From contig JAQFVV010012394.1 in NCBI GenBank assembly GCA_028023455.1, positions 26,981,053-27,045,052 on the forward strand: DNA of 64,000 nt, in the 5' to 3' direction. The stretch's first letter is position 1. Every line of letters starts with the position of its first letter. This document shows, one piece after another, positions 11,500 to 23,704 of this stretch. The DNA comes from Epiperipatus broadwayi. Taxonomy: Eukaryota > Onychophora > Udeonychophora > Euonychophora > Peripatidae. The notes below the pieces were generated by a model, which was given only the letters and a program-made list of their open reading frames with translations, was not told the DNA's origin and searched no databases. Both the position numbers and the translations under genes were made by a program.

Positions 11500-11975
11500 A
11501 AAAATGGATGCTGGGGGAAAAGAGAAATTTGATCCAAAGAATCCAGATACACTATTCTTTGATCCAAAACAAAAACATATTCTAGAACAAGATATAAATA
11601 GGGCAGCATTGGATAAGAATTTAATAATTAAATTATGTAAGGAAGAAATAGAAAATATTAGGCATCTGTTAATTGAATGTAAATGCTTGAAAACAGAAAG
11701 GGTACATATAATGAAGTTATGAAAATAAATATGAAAAAAGTGATTATACAGAAAGTGAATTGTTGGTTTTTATGTTGGGTTTGGGAAAAGATAAGGGGGA
11801 TTTAGATATAAAGGCCATAACAAAGATTATGTTGTGGAAATGGGATGGAGCAGAACATGGGAAAACTTAGAGTGGGGAATGGAAAATAAAGTGGCTAACA
11901 GGTTTCTCTGGGCATAAGTGCTGAGATTCTTGACATCATTTAAGGAGAAGTTACAGTACATCACATCAAGTACTA
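11500..11975 (+). mobile_element. I/jockey-like LINE, 3' end copy 1
   Basis: The frame at 11504-11722 contains KEEIENIRHLLIEC and LKTERVHIMKL. These are nearly the same as KEGIENIRHLLIKC and LKAERVQIMKLW in the minus copy at 36601-36984. Downstream DNA matches that copy through 'gaaaataaagtggctaacagg' to 'acagtacatcacatc'. The first Cys pair of the CCHC-like knuckle is missing. It abuts a family A fragment ('cttacactagatggca'). Confidence 0.75.
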
Positions 11976-11979
11976 CTGT

Positions 11980-13100
11980 ATGGCATCTATTGATTATTCA
12001 AGCTTACACTAGATGGCAACACTGATGTAGGACAAATATTTTGGTTCTTAAAAGTAACGACTAAGTAATGAACATGTTTTGTTGTTTTAATAACAATCCT
12101 CACTAAGGAATATAAATATCTACAATTATAACTGAAGATATTAAAATATATAGATAGTATACTTATGTAGATCTATATATAACTATGTAAATAATGATGA
12201 TGATGATGAAACAAGTTGGCTTAACATTAAAATATTAAGATTTTTTTTTAAGTTTTAGGCTGGCAGCTTGATAGTCAACAAAAAGTAAATGATAGTTGCT
12301 GAACAAAAGGCACATTAAATCCAATAAATTCAGCTGCATTGGATCTAGATTCAAAACATCTTACTTATGAAAGCCATTGACTAGAAACTAGTCTGGAGAT
12401 ATGGTTAAGATAATACTAGATAGGCATTTATTAAGCACTATTATTTGGTATCTTTTGATTACTCATGCCTACACTAGATGGCAGAACTGAGAATATGAAA
12501 AATAGATTTTTATATTTGTAGATTTTTATTCAATCTTATTATTAGCTACTTTTTCTTGTAGTTCTTTTGCTGAGATTAGCTGTTGCTTCTTCAGAAAGTT
12601 TTACTTTACTTTTGCTAATGAGACAAAGATTTTTAAAGCAAAAACTTTAGATTGTTTCCTTTAATATCTGTGGGATTTAAGTAAAAAATTAAAGAGACCT
12701 TCCTTGACTTGTAAAGTTCCTTTAAATCAAAATTGTAGTAAAAATCCAATGTCTAAAAAAAGTTTATTTTGTACTTATAGGCATAGTAATATAACTGTTC
12801 AGATTATTTATGATAGGTTGATAAAAATGTATAGCTGTTTTTCTACCCCAATTTTGCCACCTAGTGAAAGCTTAAATAATTGTAGATACTCAATTGTACC
12901 CAATGTGGTCATATCCATATCTCAGACTAGTTTCTAACTTATGGCTTTCATCAATGAGAAGTATTGGATTTGGATATACTGCACCTGATGAAAGATATAA
13001 GTTAGAAACTAATCTAAGGATATGGAGGAAAAGATATATCACCGTATAAGTATTGTACCATCTAGTATTTTTTTTTTCTCAGTCTTTCACTAGATGGCAG
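11980..13100. mobile_element. Family A retrozyme-like remnants, inverted
   Basis: The plus-oriented pieces are 11980-12025, 12290-12500 and 12975-13100. A minus-oriented piece is 12840-12955. Repeated blocks include 'cactagatggcag', 'gaaactagtctggagatatgg' and the inverted 'ctcagactagtttctaac'. HHR relics lie near 12365-12415 (+), 12907-12955 (-, core UUGAUGA) and 12983-13025 (+, CUGAUGA and GAAAC kept, cleavage triplet AUC in place of GUC). Confidence 0.6.
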
Positions 13101-13104
13101 AAAT

Positions 13105-13310
13105 GGAGAACAAAAAATAGCTGTAGAAAAAAATTAGAAATAGTCTTAAACAAGTATGTAATGGATATAGAAAAGATGTTAGATGTGAAGGACAGAGTGA
13201 TAGCAAACATGAGAGCATATAGTAATCAGTATATAATAGAGCAACACAGAGAAAACTGTGCAGCTTGCAAGTTGCATACAGGTCCTGAGACAATATCGAT
13301 TTTTATTGCT
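13105..13310 (+). other. Unrecognised open reading frame
   Basis: A frame after a family A end reads RKKLEIVLNKYVMDIEKM, then a Lys/Asp-rich stretch, and ENCAACKLHTGPE near its end. It is less AT-rich than its surroundings and has a plausible amphipathic N-terminal part and a C-x2-C pair. I recognise no domain. It could be an exon, an unrecognised retroelement piece or chance. Confidence 0.2.
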
Positions 13311-13339
13311 ATTTTCCTTCAACTTTTATATTCATAAAT

Positions 13340-13985
13340 TCCAATAGTTAAAGTATGTACTAGTCTTAGAATATTTTATTTCATAAATAATTTAAAGGTA
13401 AGTAAAATGAAACTTTAAATTTTTATGCTTTAAATAATATCAGTTAAAAAAGTTGATAACATGAATTTTATTATTTCTTTAGTAAAAAATGTGATATTTG
13501 ATGACTTATGTCACTCCTGACAAAATTAGTTCCAGTAGTAAATACTATGAACACTATAATTCCCACTGCCTCCATTGCCTTGACCCTGTATCATCAATTT
13601 TCATGTAATACTCAGAACGCATTTGGGACAGTAGTGGAACAGAACTCATGTAATATAAATAAGTACTCTGACTAATACATACTTCAAATTTATTTTAGAA
13701 AAGTTATAAAACTTTTTTAAAAATGACTGAGCAACAAATGAGTATAAAATGGAAATATGAACAAAAAAGAAACTGTTTAACCACCAATGGAAGCATGATG
13801 TTGCTTTTACTGTTAGAATGAACATCAAAATATCACAGAAGCCTCAATAAGAGCCATCTCACTGAGATTTTTAGACCAGCTTTAATAATCTACCAGCCAT
13901 ATTGTAAATTTTTAACTGCACATATAATGACTTCATTGAGTAGAGATTAAGCATATTCTTCTTTTGGAGGGTAGAATTACTATAT
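13340..13985. other. AT-rich stretch without a recognised gene
   Basis: I see no domain, hairpin or repeat match here. Confidence 0.35.
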
Positions 13986-13989
13986 AATT

Positions 13990-14215
13990 GTATTTTTAAT
14001 TCACTGAACATCACATGATCCTAAGATGTAGCTGCAGTGCTCTCAGATCCAAGGCTTCTGACTAATGAAAGCCATACACTAGAAACTAGCTTGGGGATTT
14101 GGATGAGTAGGGACTAGATAAGGATTTTATGCACAGACTATCCTCAATCCATTGATTACTCTGGCTTGCACTGAGTGGCACTACTGTATGGATAGTTTTG
14201 CCTCTGTGTAGCTGG
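13990..14215 (+). mobile_element. Family A retrozyme-like remnant with decayed HHR
   Basis: Near 14035-14110 it has 'ctcagatccaaggcttctga', CTAATGA (core G5 changed to A), GAAAC and 'ctagcttggggatttgg'. It then shows the family tail 'tccattgattactctggctt'. Both the core and the cleavage triplet are mutated. Confidence 0.65.
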
Positions 14216-14219
14216 TATT

Positions 14220-15849
14220 TTTATTATTATTTACAAACACAATTTTAAAACAATATTTTCTGCAGTTTTTGGACATTAAAAATTGTATGAAAAGTGGTCC
14301 TTATTAGCAAAAATTTTGCCCTCCCTGGATTTTTCCAATTAATTGAATTGAAATAGATATATCATCTATCTATCTTTTAACCTGTGAAATACTGCAGCTG
14401 AACATTGAAAATCTATGCAAATCCCAAGTTTGTCACTCTAATGGAAAAAAAATAAGATAAAAAAAATATTCTAACTCCAAGAAGAGAAAAAAAGAGAAAA
14501 TGACAAAATAGTAATAATACATTAGATGTGAGCTTTATAATGATTATAGAAACTAATATATGAATTAGAAATATAAACGCATATAATATGCAGGTCCATT
14601 ATTCTGATTGACATTTCATACTGTTATTTTTAACATGTTAGTAAACATTTTTTCTGAAAGACTTCTGAGCCTTGTCTAATTGTAACACTTTATTATAGTT
14701 CTGTTTTAATTTATGTCTTCCCAATGAAAGCAACCAGTATTGTATTTGTTTAGGGTATAATTGAAATAACCTTTCTAATGTTAGTAGGACCTACTTCTTA
14801 CACAAAAATCATCCTTAATTTCGCTATAAAATACTTTTTAGAATATCTTGTACTATTCGTTTTATCTCTCAGTCCAATGAACTTCATAGTATTACAACAT
14901 ACATACTAAGTAACATAGTAATTGGGATGTGAGTGTGCAAGCCAAATTATTTTTTATTATTCATTTATGTCTGTTTCTGATAAATTTTATTATATGTATA
15001 TTCCATTGAAGCCTCACTTGATTTTTTAACTAATAATGTGACTCTTTTCCCCTTACCAGATCATAATTATTTCAAATTTGATGTTTTACCAGTTCATGAT
15101 CTCATGCCAGAAGATTTAAGCTAGCCCACACATTACTAGTTCTGATGATCTCATTGTTAGATATATTTTTTGTGTTATTATCAGCATCAATATATGACAT
15201 ACAACTTTCTCACACCTGAAACAAAGGTATTCATTGGCTATATGTCTCACACAGTAGAATGTATTTAAACTCAAATTGCTGATTGGTGATGAAGTACATT
15301 TATATATAATTTTACTGGAAAGTAATTTAATTAACATGTATATCATGGAAACAATTGTGTGGGCAATCAAAAACTTTTAAAAGCAAACTACATTCACTAG
15401 AATAGATTTATTAGTATTATTCAATGACATAAATCTAATTTTATGAATTGTTGGTCATCTTTACTTTAATACTCACATGCCTCTATATTTATTATTATTC
15501 TATGCCCTATTATTGCTATGATTACTATTAGTAATAATAATATGGTTTATTGCTCAGAGATTTATAAAAATCTCTAGCATTGGAAGATACAGAACTGGAG
15601 CCTGATTATATTAACCCACATAAATGCACATGTAAATATAATCATATTAGTTGAGAGAAAAATCATAATTGAATATATCTTAATTATCTTTTTTCATTTG
15701 TAGGGTAATTAATTTGTGCATTTCTTGAAATTAATTATAATAAAATAAGAAGAACGGGGATTCTTGGAAATGTGTAGAAAAATTACACAGGCATTAATTT
15801 TAAGTTTTAGTCATTTTATTTATAGCTAAATATTTATCCAGTATCATCT
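14220..15849. other. AT-rich stretch without a recognised gene
   Basis: Only short unremarkable frames are present; the minus-strand frame at 15116-15370 has no recognisable domain. Confidence 0.35.
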
Positions 15850-15857
15850 CTTTAAAT

Positions 15858-16274
15858 CAGTGGTCCAGAAGATGGGGCACATGCTCTACAGGGGAACATT
15901 TGAGTTTTAAGAGAGGCAATTCAAAAATGAGTTATTAAAAGTGAATTTGAAAGAATTGCTAATTGTTTTATACCTCATTATATATAAATTAAGCTAAAAA
16001 TGTTTTTTTAATATCCCTCTGTTCCTGCAATCTTCTTCCCAGTCTTTTCTGTTTGGTTAACCTTTATTTTTTACCTCTCCATTTGTTACTGGAACAAGTT
16101 AAGTGGCTTTAAAATCCATTGTGCTTCAAATGCCTTTCGTTAATGGTCTTCTATGCTTCATCTATTTAAACAGGAATTCACTTTTTGAATAAGAATTATG
16201 TCATGAGATTGGGGGGATCATGATTTTAGAGATGCTTAATTGGGGCATAGCCAAAAAAGGGTTGAAAACCATTG
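15858..16274. mobile_element. hAT-like non-autonomous DNA transposon
   Basis: It starts 'cagtggtcc' and ends 'aaccattg', so its ends are short imperfect inverted repeats of the hAT type (CAGTGGT...). The flanks are 8-bp near-direct repeats, 'ctttaaat' at 15850-15857 and 'ctttagat' at 16275-16282 (7 of 8 match), the duplication length expected for hAT. No transposase is encoded in the 417 bp. Confidence 0.65.
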
Positions 16275-16429
16275 CTTTAGATTGAAGTTTTGGGATAATA
16301 AATAACATGGTTCTATTAAACAAACATTAACATGTTGTTCAAAAAGAAACTCTGTCAAAAACTATATGCTATTCCAGAAAAAAATGCTTATTATTTGTAG
16401 GTCACATTATGTCATTCTGATTATTACTA

Positions 16430-16830
16430 GATATAAATAATATTCACTACATAAACATGTTTCTTTTATCTCACATCAACATACTCTCAGCTAAATTACA
16501 ATAGATGGCAGCAGCGAGATGTAGTAAATAGAATTTAGTCTTGTAAAGCATTGTGTAAGTTAGGTATCACGCTGTTCTTTAGTTGTATACTAAAGCTGGC
16601 CAAAGATTAATGATGCCTACAGGAATAAAAACTGAGAACACTAAAATATATAGCTCAATTGGTATAAGAAGTACATAACTATATAAGCTAGTTGGTTTGG
16701 ATTCAGATTCAACTTCTCACTGATAATGGTCATAAGTCAGAAACTAATTTGGAAATGTGGATGAGGTAACCTTGACTATAAAAAAGCAGCATCTAATAGA
16801 TGGCAGCAGTGGAGAGAATAACAAGCGCAT
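16430..16830 (+). mobile_element. Family A retrozyme-like remnant
   Basis: Blocks 'agatggcagcag' occur at about 16503 and 16799. Near 16715-16770 there is 'tctcactgataatggtcataagtcagaaactaatttgg' as an ordered run of motifs, an HHR relic with an altered core (CTGATAA) and no GUC. Confidence 0.55.
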
Positions 16831-16834
16831 GCTC

Positions 16835-18950
16835 CATAAAACCATGTGCGAGCTGGTCTCACATGATGCTTTGGGTTCTTTTTATATCCTTTTTGCTTAG
16901 GATTTCATATATATATAGGTAAACATAGCAGGCGAAAACATACACACTCTAGCAGAATAATTTCAAACTTTTTTTTCAAATTTTGTTACTTTTTCTTCTT
17001 TTTTCCCTGTAGTTGTAAAGTTGGCACTTTGACAAAGTAATTGTATGTATGCTATCTGGTGTTTGAAATCCATTCCAAGAGCTTGTGTGAGAATTGTTTA
17101 TTACTTTACAACTAACTACAATAAGTCTATGGTAGTCATAAATCATGTAACACATCATCACAATAAATAAATGTTATATATTCTGCTATTCATGCAGAAT
17201 TTTGGTGTTCATGACAGTTAATGGATGAATTTCAAACTCCAGAATAGGCAATGAGGTGGTTGGTGAAGAGGCGGCTGTTAAAGACAATGTACTATGTCAA
17301 CATTACGATGAACAGTGTTTTCTGCTGAGATATGCCTAAGGCACAGATGGCATAAGATGGTAATTTATGTCAATGTGTGCAAAACTTAAGATAAAATAGC
17401 AATTTGATACCAGCAATGCCTTATTTTAGTCCTATCAGCAGGAATTTTCAGGATTCTTTGCAATAATGACACCATTTTTGTGGAATTTATTATATGTATT
17501 GCTGAGAATATGCATTGTAATTCGAAATTATTCCGCCAGAGCGCGTATGTTTCGACCCGCTAAAGGTAATGTTTACCGTTATTATCAAATTATAAATCCA
17601 ATGTTTATTTTTAAGCCTTTGATTAATTTAAAATGATAAATGTTTTTATTATTCACCCATTAATTAAACAACATTATTTTAGTTTTTTCAGTTGGAGACA
17701 TTTTTTTTTACTTAATTCAAACATTCAAATCATGATATACAATAGTTATATATGAGAATCATTTAAGTCTACTATTTTGATTACTATTATGTTTGTTTGA
17801 CTTCTTGTTTCCTTTCATTGGTCGGTGAATGATCTTAACTGTCATTCTTCCGAACATGTGAGCTTGATCCGATTTTTTAATTATAAGTTCAGTTTGAAGA
17901 AAAAAACTGTCCATAACTGATAAAGGTTTAATAGTTATTCTTGTTTTATCCAGTTTGTAATGTTTTTGTTTTTTTCATTTAAAAAAAAAGTGAATAAATA
18001 AAACAACTTTATTTTACATTATGTAAATAAATATTTACGATTTATAGAAATTTATTGCAACCAATATATGTGTTTACCAAATAAATATATAATTCAAGTT
18101 TTTTATTATTATCAATGTATATCTCATCTCTATTCCATGATATCGCAACCACTCATCAGTGTGCAGAGCTCAAACATAATAATATGACGTATTTCACAAT
18201 CTTTCCTGGTATATCACATGACTTTAGCATACACAATGCTTTTCATTAGCACATCCTTTTACTCTCACTATAATTATGTCATTACTAAAACTTACATTAC
18301 ATGACATAATTGAAATATGAATAGTTATCCAATATCTGTATCTCCATGTTTGTGTTGACAAGTTGATATTTTTCCGTTAGGCCAATCTCTCATAAGATAC
18401 AGATCGTTTTTTATTCACTTTGCTGAAAGGGTGAATAATCATTATCCTGCAAAAATAGTGTCAAGTTTTTATATATTAGTCAAGACATTTCTTAACTCCA
18501 TCATATTGAAGCATCCTTCAATAGACAAATTCAAAACAACTTCTTATTATGCATACATTTCATATCAATCTTCACTCTGCAGTTAAGTTAAAGCTATCAA
18601 ACATTTGAAACTCTATACTTGTGTTGACAGCTTGATATTTTTCCTCTTCATCATTGTATTTCAAGATAGGGAGTTGGTTCTATTCACTTTGAACACTATA
18701 TAAAACTGATAACATATTGATAAAAATTCACTATATAAAATATATGCTGTTTCTTGGCATAGTAAGTCAAATGCCTAGAAATCCTTTAGCCAAATTAAAT
18801 ATTTGCTCTGCCCAGTAAGGTTTAAGGTAATGATTAGGGTAATAACTTAAAGATAAAGGTTTTATGATTGATTCTCAGCTAAGTAACATAAATAAAATAA
18901 AAACTCAGCTTGAATTAAATAATTGAATAGTTTTTTATGTAGAAATTTAT
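16835..18950. other. AT-rich stretch without a recognised gene
   Basis: It contains a small CpG-bearing spot at 17532-17580 with a short ATG frame (MFRPAK) followed by a donor-like 'aaaggtaatg'. I consider this too weak to call an exon. Otherwise nothing is recognised. Confidence 0.3.
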
Positions 18951-18959
18951 AAAAAGTGT

Positions 18960-19500
18960 GGACACTGGAAGTAAATAAACATCACATGACCACCACTTCT
19001 TATGCTTGTGTATAGCTGTTTGTTAAAACAGGCAAAACTCACTATATGTATTGCCACACACAGCAAGCTAGAGTAATCAATGGATGCCAGAAGGCTTGTG
19101 CATAAAATCCCCATCTAGTGCCTACTTATCCAATATCCCCAGACTAGTTTCTGGCTTGTGGCCTTCGTTAGTGAGGAGTCTTGGGTCTGAGAGCACTGCA
19201 CCTAGATCTTAGGATCTAATGCAACCCTCCAGCAGCCACCTTTTATCTCCACTTAACTACAATACTATGAGTCTTAAACTGAAAACACCTTAATGTTTTC
19301 AATTCAGTTCAGTACCCATACATTTTGGTGTCTTTGGTTCTTTAATAACCATAGCCACCAGCCAGAAATTAGTCTGGGGATATTGGATGAGTAGGCACTA
19401 GATGGGGATTTTATGCATAAGCCTACTGGCATCCATTGATTACTCTAGCTTGCTATGTGTGGCAATATGTATAGTGAGTTTTGCCTGTTTTAACACACTG
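18960..19500. mobile_element. Family A retrozyme-like foldback
   Basis: The left arm (minus, about 18985-19340) and the shorter right arm (plus, about 19348-19500) are inverted copies sharing 'ccccagactagtttctggct' and 'ctagcttgct'. The left arm holds an HHR with a mutated core (minus 'CTAACGA' near 19166-19172). The right arm starts inside the HHR ('ccagccagaaattagtctgg'), so the junction lies within the ribozyme. Confidence 0.7.
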
Positions 19501-19504
19501 GAAG

Positions 19505-20190
19505 TGATAGTTCAATTGCATCTTATGGACTTCAGCTTCAGAGACTGTCACTTTACCATTGCACCAAACTATACAAGCTCAGGTTGGTTTAAACAAATAG
19601 AACTGTTAAATGTTCAGTTCTGCCACTAGGGTGCCTGAACATCATATGACTTCCTGAGCAGAGCAATTTCCTAACAATTATTTTCATTAGCCTTCCCTCA
19701 TGAATTCTTTTATATTATTAAAATCTGGTCAAGTTCCCATTGATTACTATCTCCCAATCTATGATTACCAAATTATTACTAATTTAAATAATGAAAACAT
19801 GTATGTACTTTATATAATGCAACACTTTATGTACATTACACTTGCAAAATAGCTGACAATTTTGATGATTTAACAGTCTTTTTCAGTGCTCCTCTTATCA
19901 CATTTCAATACAAAGACATTCCAATATTTCATTCTCATATAAAATCTTAATCATTATGGCTTATCTGATTTTCATGTTTCTCCATTATCTGTATGACTTA
20001 ATCTGATCTTCCTTTCAACAACTTACAAGCTAAACATAAACTTTTTATATTCTTTCTCACAGCTTTTTATAAGACACCTCTGAAGGTTAAACTGTTTTTT
20101 TATTTATATTCATTTTTCAAAACTTATGCTCTTTTTATTTATTTCAGACCTGTAACATATTCTCTGTACATCTACTCCATCTCTTATTGA
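19505..20190. other. AT-rich stretch without a recognised gene
   Basis: A short imperfect palindrome around 'gaactgttaaatgttcagttc' lies near 19600-19620. No gene is supported. Confidence 0.3.
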
Positions 20191-20196
20191 CCTGTG

Positions 20197-20330
20197 CAAT
20201 TTGGCATACTTGGTGAACTGTCCGACTTGGAATCGGGAGGTTCCAGAATCGATTCTAGTGTACACAGATCTGCTTCTTAAACGTCTTATAAACTCCCAAG
20301 CAATTAAACCATATGCCTTCTTTTAATTTC
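20197..20330 (+). repeat. SINE1 copy
   Basis: A tRNA-like 5' part 'ggtgaactgtccgacttgg' is followed by a B-box-like 'ggttccagaatcgattc', then 'cttataaactcccaagcaat', typical of the SINE1 3' half. Confidence 0.6.
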
Positions 20331-20720
20331 TTATATCAATGCACAGAACTGAATTCTTTCTCAATTAATTTTGCCTATTATGACACATTTATGATTCACC
20401 GTATTTGCTATCGTCTCCACATAATCCAATTAAATATTGCTTTTTACTAATCTATTTTCATTCATGAATTGTAGCATTTCCAATATTTTAAATGTATTTA
20501 TTTTCCTTATTTAATAAAAAAAAGTCCATTCCATTTCTTTTAAATAGTCTTGTGTATTCCTCAATTCACGATTGTAGAGGCGGGTTTGAATTTATCTCTA
20601 AAAAACTTTATACAAAATATTTCATTTCTAAATTTTAAAGTAAATAATATTACTCATTTCAAAATTATTTTGCATAACTTGTACTTATTCAGAATTGTTT
20701 TCCTTATTCTACCGTAATTA

Positions 20721-20932
20721 GTTTATTTCAACGTTTCAAGTGTTGGCTAAGTAAAGGTTTATTCAGTTTAGTTTGTTAACTGTAGCTGAGCGTGCTCCTG
20801 GCTGCTGAAGCACAACAACAACATATCCAGTTGTCCATGAGTTTTATGATTCTGGCATCACTGGCCAAAAGCACCCTCAGGTACAGTTGAATAACCCTTT
20901 GCTTGGCCAGTGTTCAAAACATTGAAATAAAC
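20721..20932. repeat. MITE-like inverted repeat
   Basis: The ends are imperfect inverted repeats of about 50 bp: left 'gtttatttcaacgtttcaag' and right, read in reverse, 'gtttatttcaatgttttgaa'. The interior is locally GC-richer and non-coding. Confidence 0.55.
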
Positions 20933-20939
20933 CAATAAC

Positions 20940-21780
20940 TCACACTTACTGTATCAGAAACATGCAAGATATTTAATCATTTCCATTTCATTTTTTGCTT
21001 TTGGTCTTTTCCCATTTAACAAAATAAATACCCTACACTCCACTTTTCCAAAACAAATATCTCCTATTTTCTATTATTTCCATTTAATTACCAAATATTG
21101 CTCATGTTTATTGTACTATTCATATATTTATCTATGCATACATCTAATAGAAGCTCCATGTTATTGACAGTTTATCCTTCACTAAAGTGTGGGCTATCAG
21201 ATTTGGCATTATTTTGATTCCCTCTATGGAAATTTCCAACCTTAATTTCTGTTCATTTATCATCTACTGATTCTATATTCTCCAATCTATTGGTTCTAAA
21301 AATTATCCCTGTAAAGATTCTTCATCATTCATAGTAATATCAAATCTACTACCATGCTTTCAAAATGTCTCTACAATCAATCTCTCCTTCCTATTGAAAG
21401 CATTTGTAAATCTAAAAATGCTAAAAATAATATATTTTTCACCATAAATCATTTCAATGAATGGAGTAATTGTGAGTAAATTACCTTCTATTCATCTTTC
21501 TAAAATAAATTTATCAAATCTTTGCAGAAAGAATTCCCATATTTTTCATTATGATTATTTACAATGTTTAATTTATTATATGATAGTTTCGATTGACTAA
21601 CGGTTTTCATCAGATCTAAAAAAATATTTGCATTAAAATTGTCTATTAGGTAAATATACAATAACTTTAATATATACATATATGCATATATAATTATAGT
21701 ATTGATAATATCCCAAACACATAATATATACATTTGTAACACATTCTATCAATTAAAAACTAAAATATTTAAAATCTATA
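20940..21780. other. AT-rich stretch without a recognised gene
   Basis: I see nothing supportable here. Confidence 0.35.
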
Positions 21781-21887
21781 TATTTTAAAACAGGCAAAAC
21801 TCACTATACGTATTGCCACACAGCAAGTTAGAGTAATCAATGGATGCCAGAAGGCTTGTACATAAAATCCCCATCTAGGGTCTATTC

Positions 21888-21946
21888 ATCCAATATCCCC
21901 AGACTAGTTTCTGGCTTGTGGCCTTCATCAATGAGGAGCCTTGGAT
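21888..21946 (-). ncRNA. Hammerhead motif A8 (C3 mutated)
   Basis: On the minus strand helix I outer ATCCAA/TTGGAT is intact. The inner helix is near-complete, helix II is GGC/GCC with loop CACAA, and GAAAC-TA-GTC is intact. The core reads TTGATGA; loss of C3 should inactivate it. Confidence 0.7.
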
Positions 21947-22316
21947 CTGAGAGCACTGCACCTAGAACTTAGGATCTAATTCAACCCTCCAGCAGCCACC
22001 TTTATGTCTTAAATTGAAAACACCTTAATGTTTTCAATCCAAGTCCATTAGTTTATATAGTCATATGGGTCTGAACTCAGTTCAGTACCCATATATTATG
22101 GTGTCTTTGGTTCTTTAATAACCATAGCCACTATTATCCTATTAGGCAGGATTGGTTTTAAGCCAATAAACATCGCATGACCACCTCTTCTTACGCTTGT
22201 GTATAACTGTTTTTAAACAGGCAAAACTCGCTATATGTATTGCCACACACAGCAAGCTAGAGTAATCAATGGATGCCAGAAGGCTTGTGCATAAAATCCC
22301 CATTTAGTGTCTACTC

Positions 22317-22362
22317 ATCCAATATCCCCAGACTAGTTTCTGGCTTGCGGCCTTCATCAGCT
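22317..22362 (-). ncRNA. Hammerhead motif A9 (core intact, helix I truncated)
   Basis: The minus strand has CTGATGA, helix II GGC-CGCAA-GCC, GAAA, C-TA-G and GTC. The 5' strand of helix I is replaced by the inverted-repeat junction, so helix I cannot form in cis. Confidence 0.65.
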
Positions 22363-22661
22363 ATCTGTGTGTGGCAATACGTATAGTGTTTTGCCTGTTT
22401 TTGGTCATGTGATGTTAATTGGCTTAAAACCAATCCTGCCTAATAGGATAGTGGTGGCTATTGTTATTAAAGATCCAAAAGACACCTAAATGTATGGGTA
22501 CTGAACTGAGTTCAGACCCATATGACTATATAAGCTAATGGGCTTGGATTGAAAACATAAAGTGTTTTCAATTTGACTCATAGTTTTGTAGTTAAGTGGA
22601 GATAAAAGGTGACTGCTGGAAGGTTGCATTAGATCCTAAGATCTAGGTGCAGTTCTCTCAG

Positions 22662-22720
22662 ATCCAAGGCTCCTCACTGATGAAGGCCACAAGCCAGAAA
22701 CTAGTCTGGGAATATTGGAT
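22662..22720 (+). ncRNA. Hammerhead ribozyme motif A10 (well preserved)
   Basis: In order: outer helix I ATCCAA (22662-22667), loop GGC, inner helix TCCTCA, core CTGATGA (22677-22683), helix II GGC-CACAA-GCC, GAAA, helix III of two pairs (A-U and C-G) with loop TA, GTC ending at 22706, TGGGAA, TA, and outer TTGGAT (22715-22720). One inner helix I pair is mismatched (C/A), and the first helix II position is A/A. All catalytic core positions are consensus. Confidence 0.75.
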
Positions 22721-23004
22721 GAGTAGGCACTAGATGGAGTTTTATGCACAAGCCTTCTGGCATCCATTGATTACTCTAGCTTGCTGTGCAATATGTATAG
22801 TGAGTTATACACAAGCATAAGAAGTGGTGGTCATGTGATGTTTATTGGCTTATCTATATATTCATGGACAAACATAAATCAGATCTGTACATGTATTTAT
22901 GAACAATAAATTTATTTTCCCAATATTTTCTTTTATCATAATCTTATCCATTATTATATATAAATTCATTAATATATACCCACACAGTATATAGTATTTT
23001 ATTT

Positions 23005-23700
23005 ATTTATAATATTAATAAGCCAATAAGCTGATACACATGCGCTTTGCAGATGTCACTATATAAATGAATACTCCCACTTTTTCAAACCCAAGACCAA
23101 GTCTTTAAGAAAATATAGAATGAATCCACCTATGTTTTCGACCCAACCGTATATGTATGGGCAAATCTGAAGTGTTTGAAATGAAGAGCGTGAAGTTATT
23201 AATTGATCACTTTAAATTACTTTTTTTACATCGTAAATGAATGACGCCAATGAAATTTCTAGAATTTACGATACGTCATTCTTATAATTAAACATATGTA
23301 AACAAGACATTTATTTTTTATATAGCGTGATGTTTTTTATAATCTATAATATTAATAAGCAATAAGCTGATACACATGCGCTTTGCAGATGTCACTATAT
23401 AAATGAATACTCCCACTTTTTCAAACCCAAGATAAAGTCTTTAAGAAAATATAGAATGAATCCACCTATATTTTCGACCCAACCGTATATGTATGGGCAA
23501 ATCTGAAGTGTTTGAAATGAAGAGCGTGAAGTTATTAATTGATCACTTTAAATTACTTTTTTTACATCTTGGGTTTGAAAAAGTGGGAGTATTCATTTAT
23601 ATAGTGACATCTGCAAAGCGCATGTATATCAGCTTCTTGGCTTATTAATATTATAGATTATAAAAAACACTGCGCTATATAAAAAATAAATGTCTTATTT
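23005..23700. mobile_element. MITE-like inverted-repeat element with a partial direct duplicate
   Basis: A full element at about 23304-23700 has inverted arms of about 125 bp. Its ends read 'aagacatttattttttata' on both strands, and the arms contain 'gcgctttgcagatgtcac'. A partial copy at about 23008-23238 repeats one arm and the interior but lacks both outer ends. The interior contains 'cgacccaaccgtatatgtat' in both copies. No coding region is present. Confidence 0.7.
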
Positions 23701-23704
23701 TATT

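Larger units (their letters stand above)
21782..22855. mobile_element. Family A retrozyme-like composite: minus tandem pair plus inverted plus copy
   Basis: Two direct minus-strand units have HHR cleavage positions 429 nt apart (21902 and 22331). They are followed by an inverted plus unit whose HHR cleaves after 22706. Units share 'aaacaggcaaaactc', 'gtaatcaatggatgccagaa', a palindrome around 'ctgaactcagttcag' and 'gcagccaccttt'. Outer ends match 18960-19500. It is non-coding. A circular RNA template copied into a dimer would leave such direct HHR spacing; the foldback needs a further event. Confidence 0.75.

Noticed and set aside
17541-17575. Short CpG-bearing ATG frame with donor-like 'aaaggtaatg' as a first exon
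   Set aside because: Only six codons, no supporting promoter motif or downstream exon.
18146-18190. Minus-strand CTGATGA near 18155 as a hammerhead core
   Set aside because: No GAAA at a suitable distance and no helix II.
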